The position numbers were made by a program, and so were the translations under genes. A DNA stretch of 64,000 nt from Pseudomonas sp. 10S4 (GTDB lineage: Bacteria; Pseudomonadota; Gammaproteobacteria; Pseudomonadales; Pseudomonadaceae), in NCBI RefSeq assembly GCF_034344865.1, contig NZ_CP133774.1, positions 1,798,001-1,862,000 on the forward strand, written 5' to 3'. Shown here piece after piece: positions 24,872 to 33,983 of the stretch; within the stretch, counting starts at the first letter, position 1; every line of letters starts with the position of its first letter. The notes under the pieces were generated by a model, which worked only from the letters and a program-made list of their open reading frames with translations, was not told the origin of the DNA and did no database searches.

Positions 24872-26983
24872 TTAGCCCAGCTCCACACGATTACGCCCGG
24901 CGTTTTTGGCCCGGTATAGCGCCTGATCGGCTCTTTTAAGCACCATGTCGCTATGCTCGCCGGGCTTGAACGCTGTGAGTCCCATCGAAATAGTGACGGT
25001 CACTCGCTCACCCTTGAAGTGAAAAGGGCAGGCTTCAATCGATGCGCGCAGGCTCTCCAGCAGTTTTGCCCCGACAGCCGGTACTGTGGCGGGCATCATC
25101 AAGACGAACTCTTCACCACCAAAGCGAGCAATAAAGTCCGACCCGCGCAGGCGTTTGCGCAGTACGCTCGCGATGATTTTCAGCACCTTGTCGCCGGCCA
25201 GGTGCCCATAGTTATCGTTGATGCGTTTGAAATGGTCGAGATCGAGCATGGCCAGCATTAACGTATTGCCATGCTGCTGCCACTCGCCTATCTCGTGTTC
25301 CAGTCGTTCGCTCCAGGCGGCGCGGTTGGGCAGGCCGGTCAGCGGGTCGATCAGGGCTTTTTGACGCTGCTCCTCAAGGTGCTCACGGTAGCCGAGCGCT
25401 TCCTGTTCCATGTGTGCGACCCGTTCGGCCAGGCCTTGCAGACGGGCCGCGACTTCTTGTTCGCGCTCGTCTCGCTGCTTTTGATGCTGGTCCATGGTGC
25501 CCAGCAAACCTTCGAGATGGTTTTCCAGTACGTGTTTGAGGTCTTCCAGGTCGGCCGCGTCCTGCATGCTCGTTTGCAAACCGTCGACTTGTTCGCGGAT
25601 CTGCGTGTCCATCTCCCGTGCGGCGGAGCGGTTATCGGCATGACCGGCGCTGGCGGCTTGCAGGTTGCTCTGAAATGACTCGAGGCGCTCGTTGAGCTGC
25701 TGCAAATACGCTTCGAATTCGTGCTGGCCGCTGTCGGTGATCGCCAGCATCAAGGTGGCCAGGTCGTCGAGGATCGGCAGCAATTCGTACCAGTTCAGAC
25801 CATTTTGCAGGCGACTGCGCATTGCCTCGGCTTGTGGGCGATGGCGTTCCGGCAGCGTCAAGTCGTCGAGCAGGCCCAGCAGTGTTTCTTCGATGTGCGT
25901 GGCGACGGAGCTGTAGGACGGCTCCGGTGAGTCGGGCAGGGCATAGAGGATATCTTCCTCGGGGTGCTCCGGATCAATCGCGGCCAGCGCCTGCGCCATG
26001 ACCAAAGGTAAGGGCAGGCTGTCGAGGAATACCGGTGTTTCAGAAACAGCCGCCGGGGTCAGTTCATCTGGGTTGATCGCCGGTTGAGCGGGAGCCGCAG
26101 GCGCGATGATCGATGGAGTCGCTTCGTGGGGCTGTTCAGCGGCAGGCAGCGATGCCGGGGCTTGGGCTGGCGCGCGCTCTATTTGCGGCTCCAGAACCGG
26201 TGGGACAAATGTTACGACTTCCGGTGTCGGTGTCGGTAATTGCTGCGGCGCCGGTGACTCTGGCATAGCGGCTGCAATCGGCGCCGCCAAGGCTGTCGGC
26301 GGCGTCTCCTGCGGCATATGGATGGTTGGCGCGGGCTCAGCCGTTGGCTGCGGTGCTTCGGCCACAGGAGCAGGAGCTGGCGGCTCCGCAGATTGCTGGG
26401 TCGGCGCCTGAGCCTGCGTGGCGGCGGGGGCAGCAACCGTTGGCGCTGATTCTTCCACTTCCCGACTGCCGAACAACCGTTGCAGCAAACCTGGGCGACC
26501 AGGCTCGGCCGGGTTCTCCAGCTGGTTCAGGGCTTTGCCTTGCAAGCCGCTCAGTTCGCTGAGCAACAAAGGAATCTCTCGGGCCTGGCCGACGCGCCCG
26601 TCCAGTTGTTTGGCAAAGGTCTTGAGGGGACGGCTGACTTCCCGAGGCAATGGCAATGCCTGGAGCTGCGTGACCAGCGCGTTCAGTGCAGCACTGACCT
26701 GATCAGCCCGGGTTTCGCGGCGCTGCTCGGAGTCGAGCACGGCTTTTTCCAGTCGAGGCAGTAACGCTGCAAGGCCGGCATCCATGTCATCAGTGCGCAC
26801 GACTTCGCGCATTTCCTTCATGCACAGGTCAACGGCGCGGTCGGTGCCCTCGGCCGCCAGAGTGCTGCGTACCAGCCCGCGTCGCAGCAAGTCGAGCCGG
26901 GCGTCCCAGCGACGTTCGAGCTTTTCCTGTTGTTCGATGCTTTTGAGGTACTTCTCTTTCCAGCGTTGTGCTTCGTCGCTCAT
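24872..26983 (-). CDS. dgcP: Diguanylate cyclase DgcP-like
   Basis: A 703-residue cytosolic protein. The N-terminal region (about 1-170) is helical and charged. The middle (about 175-320) is a low-complexity Pro/Ala/Glu linker. Next comes a helical coil with many Gln and Glu, and a C-terminal GGDEF domain from about 545 with the active-site GGEEF. The RxxD inhibitory site is not obvious. P. aeruginosa DgcP (PA5487) has the same neighbours and acts at the cell pole with FimV. It overlaps the next gene by four bases. Confidence 0.88.
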   Translation of the reverse strand: MSDEAQRWKEKYLKSIEQQEKLERRWDARLDLLRRGLVRSTLAAEGTDRAVDLCMKEMREVVRTDDMDAGLAALLPRLEKAVLDSEQRRETRADQVSAALNALVTQLQALPLPREVSRPLKTFAKQLDGRVGQAREIPLLLSELSGLQGKALNQLENPAEPGRPGLLQRLFGSREVEESAPTVAAPAATQAQAPTQQSAEPPAPAPVAEAPQPTAEPAPTIHMPQETPPTALAAPIAAAMPESPAPQQLPTPTPEVVTFVPPVLEPQIERAPAQAPASLPAAEQPHEATPSIIAPAAPAQPAINPDELTPAAVSETPVFLDSLPLPLVMAQALAAIDPEHPEEDILYALPDSPEPSYSSVATHIEETLLGLLDDLTLPERHRPQAEAMRSRLQNGLNWYELLPILDDLATLMLAITDSGQHEFEAYLQQLNERLESFQSNLQAASAGHADNRSAAREMDTQIREQVDGLQTSMQDAADLEDLKHVLENHLEGLLGTMDQHQKQRDEREQEVAARLQGLAERVAHMEQEALGYREHLEEQRQKALIDPLTGLPNRAAWSERLEHEIGEWQQHGNTLMLAMLDLDHFKRINDNYGHLAGDKVLKIIASVLRKRLRGSDFIARFGGEEFVLMMPATVPAVGAKLLESLRASIEACPFHFKGERVTVTISMGLTAFKPGEHSDMVLKRADQALYRAKNAGRNRVELG

Positions 26984-27858
26984 TCATGGGATCCGCGAGG
27001 GGCAGGACTCAACGCGGGCAATGCATCGGCCGTGAGCGAACCCGGCAGACGAATCTCTACCGCGACCGGCAGGTGATCGGAAATCGGTTGTGCCAGCACT
27101 TCGACCCTTTCAAGGGTCAAGGTCGGGCTAAGCAGAATATGGTCCAGGCAGCGCTGCGGGCGCCAGCTGGGGAACGTCGCTTCCAGCTGCGGCGCCAGCA
27201 GACCGAGGTCGCGCAGCGGAGAGTTTTGCAGCAAGTCACTGGCGTGGGTGTTCATGTCGCCCATCAGTACCTGGTGTTTGTAGCCGCCGATCAACTCGCG
27301 GATATAGGCCAGTTGCAGACTGCGTACACGGGCGCCGAGAGCCAGGTGCATCATCACGACGACCAATGCGTCCGGACCTTCGCCGAAACGCACCAGGATC
27401 GCCCCGCGGCCCTTTGGACCCGGTAGCGGATGGTCTTCAATCGCCCATGGGCGCAGGCGGCTGAGCACGCCATTGCTGTGCTGGCCGAAGCGACCGAGGT
27501 TGCGATTGAGTTGTTGATACCAGTAAGGGAAGGCGCCGAGCTGGGCCAGGTGTTCGACCTGATTGACGTAGCCTGATCGCAGGCTGCCGCCATCGGCTTC
27601 CTGCAAGGCGACCAGATCGAAGTCGCCGAGCAGATTGCCGATCTTTTGCAGATTGCCGGCACGCCCGGTGTGCGGCAACAGGTGTTGCCAGCCACGGGTC
27701 AGATAGTGCCGATAGCGCTCAGTACTGATGCCCACCTGGATATTGAAGCTGAGCAAGCGCAGACGGCTGTCTGCGGGCAGGCCCGTCGATTCCAGGTGAT
27801 GCGTGTTGATCTGCGGTTCATGCAGGCCAACCACGCGTTCAGTACCCCAGCGGCGCAT
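26980..27858 (-). CDS. Endonuclease/exonuclease/phosphatase family hydrolase
   Basis: A 292-residue EEP-superfamily protein. The fold motifs are LLSFNIQVG (metal-site Asn), ALQEADGG (catalytic Glu), VVVMMHLALG, GDMNTHA and a C-terminal SDHLPVAVEI with the catalytic Asp-His. No signal peptide. Members cleave phosphodiester or phospholipid headgroups; the substrate here is unknown. Coupled to dgcP by the four-base overlap and adjacent to dsbA as in P. aeruginosa PA5488. Confidence 0.88.
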   Translation of the reverse strand: MRRWGTERVVGLHEPQINTHHLESTGLPADSRLRLLSFNIQVGISTERYRHYLTRGWQHLLPHTGRAGNLQKIGNLLGDFDLVALQEADGGSLRSGYVNQVEHLAQLGAFPYWYQQLNRNLGRFGQHSNGVLSRLRPWAIEDHPLPGPKGRGAILVRFGEGPDALVVVMMHLALGARVRSLQLAYIRELIGGYKHQVLMGDMNTHASDLLQNSPLRDLGLLAPQLEATFPSWRPQRCLDHILLSPTLTLERVEVLAQPISDHLPVAVEIRLPGSLTADALPALSPAPRGSHE

Positions 27859-27872
27859 GGCAGGGGCCGCGC

Positions 27873-28514
27873 TTAGTTGGCAGCAGCCTTGTTAGCCGCT
27901 CGCTCTTGGGCGACCAGTTTGTCGGCCAGTTGCAGGGCTTGCTCGGCGCCGCCGGCGGAGCCCACGTCAAAGCGATACTTGCCGTTGACGATCATGGTTG
28001 GAACGCCGGAGATTTCATATTTCTTGGCCAGTTCACGGGCCTTGATGATTTGACCTTTGATGGCGAAAGAGTCAAATGTGGCCAGGAACTTGTCCTTGTC
28101 TACACCTTGGGTCGCCAGGAAGTCAGCCATGTCCTGTTTATCGATCAATTTCTTGTGTTCTTTCTGGATGGCTTCGAAAACCGCAGCATGGACCTTGCTC
28201 TCAACGCCCATGGCTTCCAGGGTCAGGAACATTTGACCGTGTGCATCCCAAGGGCCGCCGAACATGGCTGGAATACGCACGAAGTGTACGTCGGCCGGCA
28301 ATTTCGCAACCCAGGGATTGATCACCGGTTCGAAAGCGTAGCAATGCGGGCAGCCATACCAGAACAGTTCCACCACTTCGATCTTGCCAGGCTCGGCGAC
28401 CGGCACCGGGTTGGTCAATTCGACATAAGGTGCGGCGGGTGCTTCAGCGGCTTGTGCGGTCATGCCGAACAGGCTGGCAGCGACGAGTGCGGCGCTGATG
28501 ATCAGATTACGCAT
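27873..28514 (-). CDS. dsbA: Thiol:disulfide interchange protein DsbA
   Basis: A 213-residue periplasmic oxidase that introduces disulfides into exported proteins and is re-oxidised by DsbB. The signal peptide spans residues 1-22 (ending TAQAAE). The active site CPHC is at 55-58 and the cis-proline segment SGVPTM lies in the C-terminal third. Length is normal. It is downstream of the cytochrome c4 gene with a terminator between, so it has its own promoter. Confidence 0.96.
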   Translation of the reverse strand: MRNLIISAALVAASLFGMTAQAAEAPAAPYVELTNPVPVAEPGKIEVVELFWYGCPHCYAFEPVINPWVAKLPADVHFVRIPAMFGGPWDAHGQMFLTLEAMGVESKVHAAVFEAIQKEHKKLIDKQDMADFLATQGVDKDKFLATFDSFAIKGQIIKARELAKKYEISGVPTMIVNGKYRFDVGSAGGAEQALQLADKLVAQERAANKAAAN

Positions 28515-28608
28515 GCTTTACTCCTGGACAAATTGGGTCGCCTCGCGCGACCTGTTTTCAGACAGATCATGGCGGGCTTGAGTTCTGTAGTGTAACGGCA
28601 GCGGCCAC

Positions 28609-28636
28609 AAAAAGGGCGGCCAAAGCCACCCTTTTT
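28609..28636 (-). terminator. Rho-independent terminator of the cytochrome c4 gene
   Basis: On the minus strand AAAAAGGGTGGC, loop TTTG, GCCGCCCTTTTT forms a strong stem with one mismatch and ends in a T run. It lies about 80 bases after the c4 stop and upstream of dsbA. Confidence 0.8.
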
Positions 28637-28713
28637 ATGCTTGCATCGACGGATTAATCGAGCGTTAACGTTGCAGGAGATGTCCATCGCCCGCAACGCT
28701 CGATCCGCAGGCC

Positions 28714-29325
28714 TTAGTGCAGGCCTTGAATGTAGCTGGACACCGCTGCAATTTCTTCGTCGCTCATTTTTTTGGCGATGGTTTGCATGATTTTGGTATC
28801 GCCATCGTTGGTCCGGCCGCCTTCTTCTTTTCGGAAGTCGGTCAGTTGCTTGGCGACGTATTGAGCGTGCTGGCCACCCAGGTGCGGGAAGCCGGCGGCG
28901 GCATTACCTGCGCCATTCGGCGAGTGGCAACCGGTGCAGGCCGGCATGTTCTTGGTCAGGTCGCCACCACGGAACAGTGCTTCACCGCGAGCCACGACTT
29001 TAGGGTCGGCGGCGCCAACGCTGCCTTTCTGGCTGGAGAAGTAAGCGGCGAGATCGGCCAGGTCCTGATCGCTCAGGTTGGTCAGCAGGCCGGTCATTTC
29101 CAGTACCGTACGTTTACCGGACTTGATGTCGTGCAACTGCTTGTTCAGATAACGCTCGCCCTGGCCTGCCAGTTTCGGAAAGTTAGGCGCCATGCTGTTG
29201 CCATCCGGGCCATGACAGGCGCCACATACTGCGGCTTTCGCCTGACCAGCAGTTGCATCACCTGCAGCATGGGCAATGCCGGAGATCCCCACGGTCAACA
29301 GCAGACTCACGATCAATTTGTTCAT
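28714..29325 (-). CDS. Diheme cytochrome c4
   Basis: A 203-residue periplasmic diheme protein. The signal peptide ends IAHA at residue 20. The heme sites are CGACH at 34-38 and CTGCH at about 134-138, in two similar domains of about 90 residues, each with a methionine ligand segment (NSMAPNFPKL and GGDLTKNMPAC are near them). It carries electrons from the bc1 complex to terminal oxidases such as cbb3 and caa3. It follows the small cytochrome at 29372 with a 46-base gap. Confidence 0.93.
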   Translation of the reverse strand: MNKLIVSLLLTVGISGIAHAAGDATAGQAKAAVCGACHGPDGNSMAPNFPKLAGQGERYLNKQLHDIKSGKRTVLEMTGLLTNLSDQDLADLAAYFSSQKGSVGAADPKVVARGEALFRGGDLTKNMPACTGCHSPNGAGNAAAGFPHLGGQHAQYVAKQLTDFRKEEGGRTNDGDTKIMQTIAKKMSDEEIAAVSSYIQGLH

Positions 29326-29371
29326 CAGCTAATCCAACTACGGCTAAGGGTTAAAGAGTTATGGGCCGGGC

Positions 29372-29662
29372 TTACTCGCTCATCCAACGGATGATGGCTT
29401 GGTAATCCTCGGCACTGCAGTCCATGCACAAACCACGCGGCGGCATCGCCTTGAAACCCTGGGTCACGTGTTGCACCAGCGTCTCCATACCTTTCGCCAA
29501 CCTCGGCGTCCAAGCTTCCTGATCGCCCTTTTGAGGCGCCATGGGTAGTTGGCCGGAATGACAGGCACCACAAACACGGTTGTACACAGCTTCCGGATCC
29601 TGTGTAGCCTGCGCGCTGTAAAGCGGCATCAAGACCCCGGCAGCTAGCAGCCATTTCGTCAT
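29372..29662 (-). CDS. Small periplasmic c-type cytochrome (c5-like)
   Basis: A 96-residue monoheme cytochrome. The signal peptide ends SAQAT at about 20, the heme site is CGACH at 31-35, and the methionine ligand is probably in FKAMPPRGLCMDC. The extra cysteine pair CMDC is typical of the cytochrome c5 family, where it forms a disulfide. It is immediately upstream of cytochrome c4 and the two are probably co-transcribed. Confidence 0.9.
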   Translation of the reverse strand: MTKWLLAAGVLMPLYSAQATQDPEAVYNRVCGACHSGQLPMAPQKGDQEAWTPRLAKGMETLVQHVTQGFKAMPPRGLCMDCSAEDYQAIIRWMSE

Positions 29663-29853
29663 AAAACGACCTTTTCAGGGTTGAGAGCGTTCTGCGTTCT
29701 AGTGCGCAATCAAGGTCTATCGCTCTCGTGAACTTCATCCTACGCTGGGACAAAGCGCACACAAAATCTGCGGCATTATATACTGGCGTCACTGAAACGG
29801 AAACGACACCGCTTGCCGCGTCCATTCCCGGCGCCGCCCACATCGGAAATCCC

Positions 29854-30495
29854 ATGCAACTCAAGAACCCCATCCTCGGCCTGTGCCAACAGTCCACCTT
29901 CATGCTCAGCGCTGCCAAAGTCGACCAATGTCCGGACGACGAGGGCTTTGAAGTAGCCTTTGCCGGGCGTTCCAACGCTGGTAAATCCAGCGCGCTGAAC
30001 ACCCTGACTCACGCCAGCCTGGCGCGGACCTCGAAAACTCCGGGTCGCACGCAGTTGTTGAACTTCTTCAAGCTAGACGATGATCGTCGTCTGGTCGACC
30101 TTCCAGGCTACGGTTATGCAAAAGTACCCATCCCGCTGAAGCTGCACTGGCAGCGTCACCTGGAAGCTTATCTGGGCGGTCGCGAGAGTTTGAAAGGTCT
30201 GATCCTGATGATGGACATCCGTCATCCAATGACCGACTTCGACTTGCTGATGCTCGACTGGGCAGTCGCCAGCGGCATGCCGATGCACATTTTGCTGACC
30301 AAGGCCGACAAGTTGACCTACGGCGCAGCGAAAAACGTCCTGCTCAAAGTACAGGCCGATATCCGTAAGGGTTGGGGCGATACGATCAGCATCCAGTTGT
30401 TTTCGGCACCAAAACGCTTGGGCCTGGAAGACGCCTACACTGTATTGGCAGGCTGGATGGAATTGGCAGACAAAGGCGCCGAGATTGCCGAGTAA
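29854..30495 (+). CDS. engB: Ribosome biogenesis GTP-binding protein EngB (YsxC/YihA)
   Basis: A 213-residue essential-type GTPase acting in 50S ribosomal subunit assembly. All G motifs are present: P-loop GRSNAGKSS, switch [27 protein letters not shown] and FSAPKRLG. A longer frame from 29728 is not used because [16 protein letters not shown] is the usual N-terminus. It is divergent from the cytochrome genes and faces the ersA sRNA gene and polA, as in other Pseudomonas. Confidence 0.95.
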   Translation: MQLKNPILGLCQQSTFMLSAAKVDQCPDDEGFEVAFAGRSNAGKSSALNTLTHASLARTSKTPGRTQLLNFFKLDDDRRLVDLPGYGYAKVPIPLKLHWQRHLEAYLGGRESLKGLILMMDIRHPMTDFDLLMLDWAVASGMPMHILLTKADKLTYGAAKNVLLKVQADIRKGWGDTISIQLFSAPKRLGLEDAYTVLAGWMELADKGAEIAE

Positions 30496-30509
30496 GGCTT
30501 TCTTACAGG

Positions 30510-30556
30510 CAAAAAAACCCCGGACTTCGTATGGGGAGGGGGAAGTTCCGGGGTTC
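30510..30556 (-). terminator. Rho-independent terminator of ersA
   Basis: On the minus strand AACCCCGGAACTT and AAGTCCGGGGTT pair around a C-rich loop and are followed by seven T. It also lies 14 bases after the engB stop and could terminate that gene in the opposite direction. Confidence 0.85.
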
Positions 30557-30641
30557 AAGTTCCGGACCGCTAGGGCGGGGTCCAGATATCTGCCAACACT
30601 TAACACAACATAGGAGCATCGAAGGGCTTCACCAGCCATTC
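30510..30641 (-). ncRNA. ersA: ErsA small regulatory RNA
   Basis: The engB-polA spacer is the site of ErsA in P. aeruginosa and of Spot 42 in E. coli. On the minus strand the transcript would start about 7-10 bases after the TCAGA box (near 30641) and end in the T run at about 30510, about 130 nt, close to the 132 nt I recall for ErsA. It ends in a long terminator with a C-rich loop segment CTTCCCCCTCCCCATACG, the kind of region that pairs with ribosome sites of targets such as algC. Ends are inferred, not mapped. Confidence 0.85.
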
Positions 30642-30647
30642 AGTTAC

Positions 30648-30675
30648 TCTGAGTTGCGGTTCACGGAATTAGTTC
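30648..30675 (-). promoter_or_regulatory. Sigma-22 (AlgU/RpoE)-type promoter of ersA
   Basis: On the minus strand GAACTA (30675-30670), 17 bases, then TCAGA (30652-30648). The AlgU/sigma-E consensus is GAACTT-N16/17-TCTGA, so both boxes match with one change each at correct spacing. This fits the known sigma-22 control of ersA. Confidence 0.8.
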
Positions 30676-30686
30676 AGAATTTTTTA

Positions 30687-30718
30687 AAATGCCTTTGGAA
30701 TAACCCGAGGCATTTTTC
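30687..30718 (-). terminator. Terminator of polA
   Basis: AAAAATGCC and GGCATTTT form a stem around about 14 bases, followed on the minus strand by an A/T-rich tail. It lies 71 bases after the polA stop and just upstream of the ersA promoter, separating the two transcripts. Confidence 0.65.
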
Positions 30719-30788
30719 GAACTAATAGCCCTTCGCCAGATTTTGCCGCGGTACCAGGCCGCAGCAGAAGCGCCCCTTTTCAGGCGGC

Positions 30789-33559
30789 TCAGTGAGCCTC
30801 ATCCCAGTTATTGCCTACGCCAACCTCTACCAGAAGCGGTACGTCCAGCTTCACGGCGTTGCTCATGTGGGCGCGAATCTCTTCGCGCACCTGATCAACT
30901 AGGTCCTCACGCACTTCAAGCACCAATTCATCGTGTACCTGCAGGATCACTTTGGCGTCCAGGCCTGACGACGTCAGCCAGTTATCCACTGCCACCATGG
31001 CTTTCTTGATGATGTCTGCCGCGGTGCCTTGCATCGGGGCATTGATCGCCGTGCGCTCGGCGCCTTTGCGCAGGGCCGGGTTTTTCGCGTTGATATCCGG
31101 CAGGTACAGGCGACGGCCGAAAATGGTTTCGACGAAACCCTGCTCGGCAGCCTGGGTGCGGGTGCGTTCCATGTACTCGAGAACGCCAGGATAGCGGGCG
31201 AAATAGCGATCGATGTACGCCTGGGACTGTTTGCGATCAACGCCGATCTGCTTGGCCAGGCCAAACGCGCTCATGCCGTAGATCAGACCGAAGTTGATCG
31301 CCTTGGCGCTGCGCCGCTGATCGGTGGTGACGGCCGTCAGTTCGACCCCGAAGACTTCGGCGGCGGTGGCTTTGTGCACGTCCAGGTCGTTGCGGAAAGC
31401 GTGCAGCAAGCCTTCGTCCTTGGCCAGGTGAGCCATGATCCGCAGTTCGATCTGCGAGTAGTCCGCAGCCAGCAGTTTGTAGCCTTTTGGCGCGACGAAC
31501 GCCTGACGAATCCGCCGACCTTCGGCAGTGCGGATCGGGATGTTCTGCAGGTTTGGATCACTGGACGACAAGCGCCCGGTCGCGGCGACGGCTTGATGAT
31601 AAGACGTATGAATCCGCCCGGTGCGTGGGTTGATCTGCTCCGGCAAGCGGTCGGTGTAGGTGCTTTTCAGCTTGCTCATCGAGCGGTACTGCATCAGCAC
31701 CTTGGGCAGTTGGAAATCCTGATCGGCCAGCTCCGCCAATACGGCTTCGGCGGTGGACGCCTGGCCTTTTGCGGTTTTGCTGAGGATCGGCAGGCCGAGT
31801 TTTTCGTACAGGATGGCGCCCAATTGCTTCGGCGAACCCAGGTTGAATTCTTCGCCGGCGAGGACAAACGCCTCACGCTCCAGCTCGACCATTTTCTTGC
31901 CCAGCTCAACGCTCTGAATACCCAGCAGTTCGGCATCGACCAGCGCGCCCTGACGCTCAATCCGCGCCAGTACCGGTACCAGTGGCATTTCGATTTCGCT
32001 CAAGACCTTGCTCAGGCTTGGGATCGCGTTGAGCTTTGCCTGCAAGGTTTGATGCAGGCGCAGCGTCACGTCGGCATCTTCGGCGGCGTAAGGCCCAGCC
32101 AGTTCCAGGGCGATCTGGTCAAACGTCAGTTGCTTGGCACCTTTGCCGGCAATGTCGGTAAAACCGGTGGTGGTGTGATTCAGGTACTTGAGCGCCAGGC
32201 TGTCCATGTCGTGGCGGGTCGCGGTGGAGTCCAGCACGTAGGACTCGAGCATGGTGTCGAAGGCAATGCCTTGCACGGTGATGCCGCAGCTCTGATCACC
32301 ACCGATGGCGCAGTTGGCCAGGATGTTCATGTCGAACTTGGCGTGCTGGCCGACCTTGAGCTTGCTCGGGTCTTCGAGGATCGGTTTCAGTGCCCGCAGT
32401 ACGGTGTCGCGATCCAGTTGCTCCGGCACGCCCATGTAGGAATGGGTCAACGGGATGTAGGCTGCTTCGTTGGCTTGTACTGCAAACGACAGGCCCACCA
32501 GTTGCGCCTGCTGTGCATCGACACCCGTGGTTTCGGTGTCGAAGGCCATCAATTTGGCGTCGTTCAACTTCTTCAGCCAGAGGTCGAAATCTGCCTGCGT
32601 GAGGATCGTCGTGTAGTTGAGTTCGGCTTCGACGACGGCTTCTTCAGCCACTGGCGCGACAACTGCCTGGCCGGAACGCTTGGCGTCGCGCTGGTTATCG
32701 TCGAACCAGCTCCTGAACTCGAGCAGGGTGTAGAGCTCGGCGAGTTTGTCGTGATCGGGCTGGCCCATTTGCAGATCGTCGAGGCCGATGTCCAGTGGCA
32801 CGTCGATCTTGATGGTCGCCAGCTTATAGGAGAGGAATGCCATCTCCTTGTGCTCTTCAAGCTTGGCCGGCAGGGTCTTGGCGCCGCGAATCGGCAGGGT
32901 CGGGACAATGTCGAGCTGCGCGTAGAGCTCGGTCAGGCCACCATTTACACCCACCAGCAGGCCGGAGGCAGTCTTCGGGCCAATGCCCGGAACGCCCGGA
33001 ATGTTGTCGGACGAATCGCCCATCAACGCCAGATAATCGATGATCTGCTCGGGAGCGACGCCGAATTTCTCCTTCACGCCCTCCACGTCCATGCTGCTAC
33101 CGGTCATGGTATTGACCAAGGTAATGTGCCCGTCGACCAGTTGCGCCATGTCTTTGTCGCCGGTGGAGATCACCACCGGGCGGTCGGCGGCCGCGCTGCT
33201 GCGGGCCAGGGTGCCGATCACGTCATCGGCCTCGACGCCTTCGACACACAGCAACGGGAAGCCCAGGGCGATCACGCTTTGGTGCAGCGGCTCGATCTGG
33301 ACGCGCATGTCGTCGGGCATGCTTGGGCGATTTGCCTTGTATTCGGCGTACATGTCATCGCGAAACGTCCCACCCTTGGCGTCGAACACCACGGCGAACG
33401 GGCTGTCCGGGTACTGCTTGCGCAGACTCTTGAGCATGTTCAACACACCCTTGACCGCGCCGGTAGGCAGGCCTTTGGAAGTGGTCAGCGGTGGCAAGGC
33501 GTGAAACGCGCGGTACAGGTAAGAAGAACCGTCCACCAGGACGAGGGGGCTTGGCTCAT
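30789..33559 (-). CDS. polA: DNA polymerase I PolA (start codon out of frame by one base in this sequence)
   Basis: With one base restored the protein has 923 residues, the usual length. The 5'-3' exonuclease domain begins LVLVDGSSYLYRAF; the 3'-5' exonuclease has FDTETTGVDAQQ near residue 350; the polymerase domain has DYSQIELRIMAH, RRSAKAINFGLIYG and QVHDELVLEV. The native ATG is at 33559 (MSQAP), but the G run at 33545-33549 is one base short, so as written the ATG reads MSQAPSSW and stops being PolA. The downstream frame is open all the way to 30789. Sequence error is the likely cause, since the frame is otherwise perfectly preserved. Confidence 0.93.
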
Positions 33560-33633
33560 GAGCAGGATCAACCTTTTCGGCGGGTCCGGCGCTAGAATAG
33601 CGGGACCGTTGACGACAAAGGGACAAGGTTATC

Positions 33634-33924
33634 ATGCGCACACTAAATCGCCTGTTGCTGGCTGGGTTGTTTGCAACCGTTCCGTTAGCCGTCATGGCGG
33701 CGGACGATGTGTCAAAGGCTGAGCCGGAAGTCACGATCCACACGGAAGGGGACAAGGTCATTCAGGAATACCGCCAAAACGGCTTCTTGTATGCGATTAA
33801 GGTCACGCCGAAGGGTGCACCGCCATATTTTCTGGTGCGCGCAGACGGGACCGATGCAAACTTCATCCGCTCGGACCAGCCGGATATGTTGATTCCGTCG
33901 TGGAAAATCTTTGAGTGGAAGTAG
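33634..33924 (+). CDS. DUF2782 family periplasmic protein
   Basis: A 96-residue protein with a signal peptide (residues 1-22, ending VMAAD). The mature domain carries the family pattern VTIHTEGDKVIQEYRQNG, LYAIKVTPKGAPPYFLV and a C-terminal SWKIFEW. Function unknown. It is divergent from polA with 74 bases between starts and probably cotranscribed with thrB, as in other Pseudomonas. Confidence 0.9.
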   Translation: MRTLNRLLLAGLFATVPLAVMAADDVSKAEPEVTIHTEGDKVIQEYRQNGFLYAIKVTPKGAPPYFLVRADGTDANFIRSDQPDMLIPSWKIFEWK

Positions 33925-33983
33925 TTTCTTAACTTTAATCGGCGCCGCTCGATCGCGGCGCCCGAACTGAGCAGTTTTTAACC

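Noticed and set aside
31029..33722. 897-residue ORF antisense to polA on the plus strand
   Set aside because: It mirrors the polA codons in a GC-rich gene, has no family features, and polA motifs are clear on the other strand.
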